A stretch of 5,827 nucleotides of DNA from Candidatus Yanofskybacteria bacterium RIFCSPHIGHO2_01_FULL_44_22 (GTDB lineage Bacteria; Patescibacteriota; Minisyncoccia; 2-02-FULL-40-12; GWA2-44-9). The notes under the pieces were generated by a model, which saw only the letters and a program-made list of their open reading frames with translations, searched no databases and had not been told where the DNA came from. A program made the translations under genes and the position numbers. How positions within the stretch are numbered: position 1 is the stretch's first letter; each line of letters starts with the position of its first letter. Where the stretch lies: NCBI GenBank assembly GCA_001794205.1, contig MGJJ01000029.1, positions 1-5,827 on the forward strand, written 5' to 3'. Below are positions 1 to 5,532 of this stretch, piece by piece.

Positions 1-2189
1 ATACCGACCCGCGCGACTGGACCGAAAAAAATATCGCCTACATGACTAAACAGCTCAAGAGCATGGGCGCGGTTTTTGACTGGCCTCGCGAAGTCAGAAC
101 GATTGACCCCGAATATTACAAATGGACACAATGGCTGTTTTTAAAATTTTATGAAAAAGGATTGGCTTATCGCGCCCCGGCGCTGGTCAATTGGTGTCCC
201 AAGGATAAGACCGTTCTCGCCAACGAACAGGTTGTTGACGGCAAGTGTGAACGAGACGGCGAGCCGGTAATTCAAAAAGAGATAACTCAATGGATGTTCC
301 GAATCACCGATTATGCCGACCGGCTGATTGATGACCTGTCCGGACTTGATTGGCCGGAAACAACCAAGACTGCCCAGAAAAACTGGATTGGCCGTTCCGA
401 GGGAGCTTCCACAAAATTTCCGATTTTTAATTCTCAATTTTCAAAAGGCGGGCAGGAATATATTGAAGTTTTTACGACCCGCGCCGACACGCTTTTCGGA
501 GCGACTTATTTGGTCGTTGCCCCGGAGCATCCGATGGTGATGAAACTCACCGATGACCGGCACCTGGACGGCATCAACAAATATCTTGAAGAAGCAAAGA
601 AAAAAACCGAGATGGAGCGCGCCCATCTTGATAAATCCAAAACTGGCGTTTTCACCGGCGGTTTTGTCTTAAATCCGATTAACAACGAAAAAATTCCCGT
701 CTGGGTGGCGGATTATGTTGTCGGCTGGTACGGCACAGGCGCGGTAATGGCCGTTCCGGCGCATGATGAAAGGGATTGGGAGTTTGCCAAAAAATTCAAT
801 TTGCCAATCAAGCAAGTTGTGCAAAGTGGAACAAAAATAGAAACCGAGAAACCAACCGAAGAAGATGGGGTGTTGATTGATTCTGGAAAATTTTCCGGCA
901 TGCAATCCGCCGAGGCGCGCAAAAAAATTATTGAGGAATTAAAAACTAAAGGCCTCGCCGATTTTAAAAAGAATTACAAACTCCATGATTGGGTCTTGTC
1001 GCGCCAAAGATATTGGGGCGTGCCAATCCCGATGATACATTGCGCACACTGCGGCTACCAACCAGTCCCCGAGAAAGACCTGCCGATTAAATTACCCAAA
1101 CTTGATGATTTTAAGCCGTCTGACGACTCGCCTCGTTTAAGCTCCGGCGAAGCAGGCGGTCGTTCGCCACTCGCTAAGGCAGAAAACTGGGTCAAGGTAA
1201 AATGCCCCAAGTGCGGACGGGAAGGGGAGCGTGAAACCGACACCATGGACACCTTTGTTGATTCGTCTTGGTATTTTTTGCGTTATTCCGACCCGAAAAA
1301 TAAAAAAGAGTTCGCTTCGCAAGACAAAATGGCCAAGTGGCTGCCAGTGCCTCTATATATAGGTGGGGCGGAACACAACACCATGCATCTCCTCTATTCA
1401 CGCTTTTATATCAAAGCTCTTTATGATTTGGGTTATGTCAATTTTAATGAGCCATTTTTAAAAAGGGTTAACCGCGGACTTATTCTCGGACCGGACCGCC
1501 AAAAAATGTCCAAATCGCGGGGCAATGTTATTGACCCCGATGAAGAGGTCAAAAAATACGGCGCTGATACCGTCAGAATGTTCTTGGCTTTCATGGGGCC
1601 GTACGAACAGGGCGGCCCTTGGGACCCGCGGGGGATAAACGGGGTTTTTCGCTTTCTGAATAGAGTCTGGAATCTTTTTAACGCGAAACGCGAAACGCGA
1701 AACGCGAAACCGGAAGCTAAAGAACTGGAAATTAAATTAAATCAAGCTATTAAAAAAATCGGCAAAGATATACAAACCCTAAGCTTTAATACGGGAGTTT
1801 CTGAATTGATGAAATTATTAAATGAGTTCGAGAAAACGCCGGCATTTGAAATTGGAAATTTGAAATTGGAAATTTTTACCAAATTATTGGCTCCGTTCGC
1901 TCCGCACTTGGCCGAGGAACTTTGGATGAATGTTTTGGGAAACAAAAAATCAATTCATTTGGAAAACTGGCCCGAATATAATGAAGCGATAATTGCCGAA
2001 GAGAAAATTAATTTGGTTATTCAGATAAATGGAAAAATGCGAGATGTTATTACGGTGAGAAAGGGACTGCCGGAAGAAGAAATAAAACAGCTCGCTTTCG
2101 CCAGCGAAAAAATCAAGAAACACATCTTAGAAAAACCGGTTAAAAAAATCATATTTGTGAAAGATAAATTGACAAATATTGTTATCTAG
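1..2189 (+). CDS. leuS: Leucyl-tRNA synthetase, 5'-truncated by the window edge
   Basis: Class I aminoacyl-tRNA synthetase that charges tRNA-Leu with leucine in the cytoplasm and edits mischarged products. The frame is already open at base 3, thirteen codons before the first ATG at 42, so the true start lies upstream. By comparison with E. coli LeuRS roughly 90-100 N-terminal residues, including the HIGH motif, are missing. Numbering visible residues from base 3, the CP1 editing domain shows TTRADTLFG (158-166) and the HDERD segment with its conserved Asp at 258. The catalytic core continues with YWGVPIP, a CPKCG pair typical of the LeuRS zinc-like insert, and DSSWYFLRY. KMSKS is at 501-505 (bases 1503-1517). 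The anticodon-binding helical domain and the small C-terminal domain (NLVIQINGKMR to the end) are present, so the 3' end is complete. The editing motif has Ala where Pro is usual (TTRPDT). Three low-complexity or inserted segments are described separately. Identity is very secure. Confidence 0.98.
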   Translation, partial: TDPRDWTEKNIAYMTKQLKSMGAVFDWPREVRTIDPEYYKWTQWLFLKFYEKGLAYRAPALVNWCPKDKTVLANEQVVDGKCERDGEPVIQKEITQWMFRITDYADRLIDDLSGLDWPETTKTAQKNWIGRSEGASTKFPIFNSQFSKGGQEYIEVFTTRADTLFGATYLVVAPEHPMVMKLTDDRHLDGINKYLEEAKKKTEMERAHLDKSKTGVFTGGFVLNPINNEKIPVWVADYVVGWYGTGAVMAVPAHDERDWEFAKKFNLPIKQVVQSGTKIETEKPTEEDGVLIDSGKFSGMQSAEARKKIIEELKTKGLADFKKNYKLHDWVLSRQRYWGVPIPMIHCAHCGYQPVPEKDLPIKLPKLDDFKPSDDSPRLSSGEAGGRSPLAKAENWVKVKCPKCGREGERETDTMDTFVDSSWYFLRYSDPKNKKEFASQDKMAKWLPVPLYIGGAEHNTMHLLYSRFYIKALYDLGYVNFNEPFLKRVNRGLILGPDRQKMSKSRGNVIDPDEEVKKYGADTVRMFLAFMGPYEQGGPWDPRGINGVFRFLNRVWNLFNAKRETRNAKPEAKELEIKLNQAIKKIGKDIQTLSFNTGVSELMKLLNEFEKTPAFEIGNLKLEIFTKLLAPFAPHLAEELWMNVLGNKKSIHLENWPEYNEAIIAEEKINLVIQINGKMRDVITVRKGLPEEEIKQLAFASEKIKKHILEKPVKKIIFVKDKLTNIVI
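1681..1708 (+). repeat. Four tandem copies of a 7-bp unit inside leuS
   Basis: The unit ACGCGAA is repeated four times without error. It encodes the charged stretch NAKRETRNAKPEAKE, which links the end of the catalytic core to the helical anticodon-binding domain. Because 7 is not a multiple of 3, gain or loss of a single unit would shift the leuS frame; three units would be needed to keep it. In this copy the frame is intact. Confidence 0.9.
1848..1875 (+). repeat. Two tandem copies of a 14-bp unit inside leuS
   Basis: GAAATTGGAAATTT occurs twice head to tail with no mismatch, and the unit is itself nearly two copies of a GAAATT(G) heptamer. It encodes EIGNLKLEIF, just before the conserved LAPFAPHLAEELW motif of the anticodon-binding domain. 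The low-complexity sequence lies in a loop position between helices and keeps the frame. Confidence 0.88.
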
Positions 2190-2328
2190 TATAGCATTAC
2201 CGGCAATAAGGCCTGGCTGAAAAAGCGGCAAGGCTGGTCGAAAATTTATGATAAAATGATAAAGCCGCACCCGATAATCGTTGTCTGCAATCAGATTGTA
2301 GGGCGGTTGCGGAACGGCTGACAGAAAA
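2190..2328. other. Intergenic spacer between leuS and the KH-domain gene
   Basis: No convincing gene is seen. Weak features are a TTGACA at 2169-2174, overlapping the leuS end, with TATAGC at 2190-2195 (spacing only 15). There is also a TATGATAAAAT stretch at 2247-2257 without a good -35, and a small hairpin 2285-2290/2296-2301 with one G.U pair and a 5-base loop. I looked for a tRNA and for remnants of rpsP or rimM and saw neither. Confidence 0.4.
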
Positions 2329-2652
2329 GTGAGCAAAGACAGAGACAAAGATTTTGTGGAGTTCATTATAAAAGAACTCGTCAACAATCCTGACGCCGTT
2401 CAGGTCGTCAGAACGGTTGACGAACTCGGGGTTCTGCTCTCGGTTAAAGTGGCTCCCGAAGATATGGGGCTCTTAATCGGAAGAAGCGGTTCTACCGCCA
2501 AAGCCGTCAGAATTTTGGCCAGAATCGTCGGAATGAGAAACAATGCCAGAGTAAACCTCCGAATCGAGGAGCCGGAAGGCGGACGAGGTCCGCGCGAAAC
2601 CGACAAAACCAGGAATGTCGATGAGGTCATGGGTGAACTTGGAAATATATAA
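2329..2652 (+). CDS. khpA: KH-domain RNA-binding protein, KhpA/YlqC family, with C-terminal extension
   Basis: Small single-KH protein that in Firmicutes binds RNA, often as a partner of KhpB/Jag, and is linked to cell division, envelope growth and sRNA-related control; its role in this lineage is not established. The N-terminal part matches the family closely: DFVEFIIKELVNNPDAV, then VAPEDMGLLIGRSG with the RNA-gripping GxxG loop as Gly51-Arg-Ser-Gly54, then a KAVRILARIVG helix. Usual family length is about 75-85 residues; this one is 107. The extra tail after NLRIEEP is polar and rich in Gly, Arg, Glu and Asp. The start is GTG at 2329: the frame is closed upstream by TAG at 2299-2301 and there is no in-frame ATG before the conserved DMG. 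No clear Shine-Dalgarno precedes it. It sits just upstream of trmD, the same pairing as in many Firmicutes, but with a hairpin between. Confidence 0.9.
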   Translation: MSKDRDKDFVEFIIKELVNNPDAVQVVRTVDELGVLLSVKVAPEDMGLLIGRSGSTAKAVRILARIVGMRNNARVNLRIEEPEGGRGPRETDKTRNVDEVMGELGNI

Positions 2653-2660
2653 ATAAAACC

Positions 2661-2690
2661 CTAAAATCCGACCCTCCGGTCGGATTTTAG
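2661..2690 (+). terminator. Terminator-like perfect hairpin between khpA and trmD
   Basis: CTAAAATCCGACC (2661-2673) pairs perfectly with GGTCGGATTTTAG (2678-2690) across a CTCC loop. The T-run is in the 3' arm (ATTTTAG, followed by TTAG), and a matching A-run lies in the 5' arm, so it could act in both directions. It begins nine bases after the khpA stop and ends six bases before the trmD ATG. It could therefore be a terminator, an attenuator, or a structure that controls trmD translation. Confidence 0.75.
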
Positions 2691-2696
2691 TTAGCT

Positions 2697-3377
2697 ATGA
2701 AAAAATTTGATGTTATAACTATTTTCCCCGGTATTTTTGAATCATTTCTCAATGAGTCTCTTTTGGCGCGCGCGATTAATAAAAAATTAATTTCAATCAG
2801 AGCTCACAACTTGCGGGGCTGGACAAATGACGCACACAAAACAGTGGATGATAGGCCGTATGGCGGGGGAGCGGGAATGGTCTTGAAAATAGAACCTATT
2901 TTCAGGGCAGTTAAAAGTTTATCAAGTTATAAAGTTCGTAAAGTGAAGACAAGAGTGATTTTGCTTTCGGCCAAGGGGAAACAATTTACCCAAAAAGACG
3001 CAAGACGGTTGGCAAAATACAACCAGTTGATTTTTATCTGCGGGCGGTATGAAGGCGTAGACGAAAGAGTGGCGCAACATATAACCGACGAAGAAATTTC
3101 GGTTGGTCCTTATGTTTTATTCGGAGGTGAAGTGCCGGCCATGACAATTATTGAAGCCGTTTCGCGTTTAATTCCGGGAGTTGTGGCAAAAGAAGAATCT
3201 ATTAAATTTGAAAGTTTTTCAGATAAAAACGCGGCGACAAAAGAATATCCGCAATATACGAGGCCGGAAGTATTTGAGCCGACTATAGACCGGAAGAAAA
3301 CATGGAAAGTCCCTAAGATATTACTTTCCGGAGACCATAAAAAAATCACATCTTGGCGGAAAAAACACTCCGTTTGA
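2697..3377 (+). CDS. trmD: tRNA (guanine-37-N1)-methyltransferase
   Basis: SPOUT-class enzyme that uses S-adenosylmethionine to form m1G37 next to the anticodon, preventing +1 frameshifts. The 226-residue product starts with the typical MKKFDVITIFP and keeps NLRGWTNDAHKTVDDRPYGGG (about residues 39-59), the knot segment ICGRYEGVDERV (114-125), and GGEVPAM. Later come LIPGV, EESIKFESFS, EYPQYTRP and the C-terminal LLSGDHKKITSWR. Length is at the short end of the family. The oddity is SVGPYVLFGGE: Pro138 stands where well-studied TrmD proteins have Asp (SIGDYVL), the residue proposed as general base. The ATG at 2697 is fixed by the family N-terminus, yet no Shine-Dalgarno is visible and a hairpin arm ends at 2690. 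The stop is TGA. Identity is very secure; full activity is less so because of the Asp to Pro change. Confidence 0.97.
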   Translation: MKKFDVITIFPGIFESFLNESLLARAINKKLISIRAHNLRGWTNDAHKTVDDRPYGGGAGMVLKIEPIFRAVKSLSSYKVRKVKTRVILLSAKGKQFTQKDARRLAKYNQLIFICGRYEGVDERVAQHITDEEISVGPYVLFGGEVPAMTIIEAVSRLIPGVVAKEESIKFESFSDKNAATKEYPQYTRPEVFEPTIDRKKTWKVPKILLSGDHKKITSWRKKHSV

Positions 3378-3395
3378 ACTCCGTCTTTCAAGAAT

Positions 3396-3424
3396 TTGAC
3401 CAAAGAGTCACCTTCTTAAATTAT
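3396..3424 (+). promoter_or_regulatory. Possible upstream rRNA promoter (P1-like), weak
   Basis: TTGACC (3396-3401), a 17-base spacer and AATTAT (3419-3424) lie about 46 bases upstream of the stronger promoter. rRNA operons often have tandem promoters, which is the only reason to list it; the -10 match is poor. Confidence 0.3.
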
Positions 3425-3441
3425 CCTCAAAAGATGGGGGG

Positions 3442-3470
3442 TTGACTCTAAAAACTAAAAGGAATAATAT
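3442..3470 (+). promoter_or_regulatory. rRNA operon promoter (sigma-70 type)
   Basis: TTGACT (3442-3447) is separated by exactly 17 bases from TAATAT (3465-3470). This is the best -35/-10 pair in the gap between trmD and the 16S gene and would start transcription near 3477, giving a leader of about 185 bases. It points to the 16S gene being transcribed on its own rather than by read-through from trmD. Confidence 0.7.
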
Positions 3471-3660
3471 ACTAATTACCAAGAAACAACATTAAAATTA
3501 AAAGATTGTGGCAAAACCACGATTGCTCCGTATCATAAGGGGTAATCGTGGTTGTGTTATACTCACAATACAACCGGTACTTTCCAAATTTTATATAGTC
3601 AACCAGCGAATTTAAAATGTCTTTTGGCCATAGTCTATTGACTGTTGACCATAAGCATCT
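3471..3660 (+). other. 16S rRNA leader with a stable hairpin at 3515-3553
   Basis: No open frame of note. AACCACGATT (3515-3524) pairs perfectly with AATCGTGGTT (3544-3553) around a 19-base loop; a short GTGG/CCAC hairpin could form instead using the same CCAC. Near the 16S start, several TTGAC/GTCAA motifs (3595-3650) could form part of the processing stem whose 3' partner would lie beyond the window. No clear boxA-type antitermination site was recognised. Confidence 0.5.
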
Positions 3661-3748
3661 ATTTAAGAGAGTTTGATTCTAGCTCAGGATGAACGCTGGC
3701 GGCACCGATAAGTCATGCAAGTCAAACGTGTCAGTGCGGGGCACTGAC

Positions 3749-3835
3749 CGCGGAATGACGCAGAACTGACGCAGACAATCGCAGAAAAATATTTCTTTCT
3801 GCGTAGGTCTGCGTTTAGTCGGCGTACTTCTGCGG
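3749..3835 (+). repeat. Palindromic CGCAGA/TCTGCG element in 16S helix 6
   Basis: Nested complementary arms: 3759-3765 with 3828-3834 (CGCAGAA/TTCTGCG), 3769-3776 with 3807-3814 (ACGCAGAC/GTCTGCGT) and 3780-3787 with 3796-3803 (CGCAGAAA/TTTCTGCG). TGACGCAGA occurs twice in direct orientation, 11 bases apart. It is flanked by two complete hairpins, GTCAGTGC/GCACTGAC (3730-3748) and GCCAATGC/GCATTGGC (3835-3853). Together these replace a helix of about 46 bases in E. coli with about 130. It resembles a dispersed intergenic palindrome inserted at the tip of helix 6; that origin is inference. Confidence 0.75.
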
Positions 3836-4197
3836 CCAATGCTCTGCATTGGCAAGTGGCGAACGAATTAGTAACACATTGGCATCTACCTTAAAGTCAG
3901 GCAAAACTAGTCGAAAGATTGGCTAATTCCTGATGGTCTCGCAAGAGTAAAGGCGCAAGCCGCTTTAAGAGGAGCCTATGTCCCATCAGCTTGTTGGCGG
4001 GGTAATGGCCCACCAAGGCTATGACGGGTAGGGGGTGTGAGAGCACGACCCTCAATGACGAAACTGAGATACGGTTCGTACACCTACGGGTGGCAGCAGA
4101 CGAGAATATTCGACAATGGGCGAAAGCCTGATCGAGGGATGCCGCGTGCAGGAAGAAGTCCTTCGGGATGTAAACTGCTTTTGCGTGGGAAAAAATA

Positions 4198-4465
4198 GCC
4201 CCCTCACTCAGGGATTTTGTTAGTCTTGACGACGCGAATTTTAGTCGGATTCGCGACGCGAAGAGCGATGTGTGCCTTTAGGCACATAAGCGATGAGCAA
4301 CAAAGAAGATGTCTAAAATTCACTAGCCCCTTGGGAAGTGAACTAACGGGCGATTTCTTTGTTACTCCTCCTCGTAGTGGCATTAACCACAACTTCGTCG
4401 TCGTGCCTCGAAATCGCCTCGTTTGTTCACTTTCAAGATTTAATAAAATCCTTGAGTGAGGGGGC
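4198..4465 (+). other. Intervening-sequence-like insertion in 16S helix 17
   Basis: GCCCCCTCACTCA (4198-4210) pairs perfectly with TGAGTGAGGGGGC (4453-4465). The stem continues inward through GGGATTTTGTTA/TAATAAAATCCT to 4222/4441, giving 25 pairs including two G.U. The enclosed roughly 218 bases fold locally: CGCGAAT/ATTCGCG near 4235, TGTGCC/GGCACA near 4270, TTCACT/AGTGAA near 4320, and GCGATTTC/GAAATCGC around a GTGG/CCAC hairpin. It sits where helix 17 (E. coli about 437-497) should be; the base of that helix survives as CGTGG (4184-4188) and CCACG (4476-4480). No group I or II intron core and no credible protein was found. The closed-stem design matches rRNA intervening sequences that RNase III cuts out, leaving fragmented rRNA. 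Confidence 0.75.
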
Positions 4466-5048
4466 CCTGATTGTACCACGAGAATAAGGGGTTGCTAACT
4501 CTGTGCCAGCAGCAGCGGTAATACAGAGACCCCAAGCGTTATCCGGAATTACTGGGCGTAAAGAGCGAGCAGCCGGTTCTGTTAGTCTGGCGTTAAATCC
4601 TTCGGCTTAACCGGAGAACCGCGTTGGAAACGGCAGAACTAGGGCAGGTGAGAGGCAAGCGGAACGTGCGGTGTAGGGGTGAAATCCATTGATATCGCAC
4701 GGAACACCAAAAGCGAAAGCAGCTTGCTGGCGCTTTGCCGACGGTCATTCGCGAAAGCGTGGGCATAAAAAAGGATTAGATACCCTTGTATTCCACGCCC
4801 TAAACCATGCTGACCAGCTATTGGGAGCATCGACCCTTCCAGTGGCGAAGCTAACGCGTTAAGTCAGCCGCCTGGGAAGTACGAGCGCAAGCTTAAAACT
4901 TAAAGAAATAGGCGGGAATTCGCACAAGCGGTGGATCATGTGGTTCAATTCGACACTGAGCGAGAAACCTCACCAGGGTTTGAAATCCTAGTGAAATCCT
5001 CGGGAAACCGAGGCCCCCGCAAGGCACTAGGACAGGTGCTGCACGGCT

Positions 5049-5532
5049 GAAACTTTCGGCCGGTAGGGGAGCAATTCCCTACAAAAAGAACCAACTCATA
5101 ACGGTGGAGTCCTGAATATTTTAATGCTAAAATTAAAATATGGATAATACCGTGGAAAGCTCGAGTACAAGTTTTTGTAACTTTCCGAAAACAACCGAAG
5201 ATTATTACATTCTTGGTCTTTGGATATAAGCTTTACGTGAATTGCAGGCCGTTACTAAGAATTTTTAAAGAATTCAAGGATAATGGCGAGAGAAGTATAA
5301 ATAATTTTGTAATTTATATCTCCAGATTCGATACTAATAAATTTACAAATGCAATCAGTCTGTATTCAATGAAGTTACAAAAACTTGTACTTGGGTCCCG
5401 TAGAGACTCTGACTATACAGAGATAGTATAGTCAGGATGGCAACAAATACTTAGTATTGCCATAAAACGTTGGCCCCCGCCAAGGCGGGGTGAAAGTATA
5501 GTCCGTACCATTAGGAATAGTGGAATAATATG
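5049..5532 (+). other. Group I intron in 16S rRNA (after E. coli U1060)
   Basis: Removing 5049-5532 restores GCACGGCT|GTCGTCAGCTCG, the expected uninterrupted 16S sequence. The 5' exon ends in U and the insert ends in G, as in group I introns. P1: exon 5044-5048 pairs with 5058-5062, with U5048.G5058 at the splice site and two more pairs inside. P2-like: GTAGGG/CCCTAC (5063-5068/5077-5082). P4-like: ACGGT/ACCGT (5101-5105/5149-5153), enclosing a 10-bp AU helix (5116-5125/5132-5141). P7: GACTATAC (5411-5418) pairs with GTATAGTC (5496-5503), the latter inside AAAGTATAGTCC, close to the conserved S element. P8-like: CCCCGC/GCGGGG. P9-like: 5508-5513/5518-5523 capped by GGAA. P3 was not resolved by eye, so the subgroup is open. 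Confidence 0.88.
5140..5431 (+). pseudogene. Decayed LAGLIDADG homing endonuclease gene in the group I intron
   Basis: From ATG 5140 one frame reads 29 codons ending in KTTEDYYILGLWI before TAA at 5227-5229. DYYILGLWI looks like the first half of a LAGLIDADG motif, stopping just before the expected catalytic Asp-Gly. The next frame, open from about 5225 to TAG at 5429, reads CRPLLRIFKEFKDNG, then FVIYISRFDT and YTEIV. This resembles the helix-strand pattern that follows the motif in such enzymes. The two pieces together give about 100 residues where single-motif family members usually have about 150-200. A frameshift plus an internal deletion between GLWI and the LLRIF helix would explain it. 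No intact enzyme is expected. The family call rests on motif memory, not on a search. Confidence 0.6.

Noticed and set aside
1055..1401. Several reverse-strand frames of 60-70 codons within leuS
   Set aside because: They are shadows of the strongly conserved leuS reading frame.
2127..2387. 86-codon reverse-strand frame across the leuS-khpA gap
   Set aside because: It overlaps the ends of two well-supported genes, has no family look and no start signal.
3558..3563. TATACT as a second -10 box in the rRNA leader
   Set aside because: No acceptable -35 lies 15-19 bases upstream.
3638..3666. TTGACT with 17-base spacing to ATTTAA, looking like a promoter
   Set aside because: The -10 would fall on the first bases of mature 16S, so transcripts would lack the 5' end; the -10 match is also poor.
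4198..4465. Helix 17 insertion as a second group I or group II intron
   Set aside because: No S-like AAGATATAGTCC element, no domain V pattern, and no exon-intron P1 pairing was found; the long closing stem fits an intervening sequence better.
4204..4479. Open frames of 80-91 codons on both strands inside the helix 17 insertion
   Set aside because: They are mirror products of a long inverted repeat in rRNA, run into the 16S sequence itself, lack ribosome sites and show no family resemblance.
4639..4830. 63-codon reverse-strand frame in 16S
   Set aside because: It lies entirely in conserved rRNA sequence.
5475..5490. CCCCGCC/GGCGGGG hairpin as a terminator
   Set aside because: No T-run follows, and it sits between the two P7 strands, where a P8 helix is expected in a group I intron.
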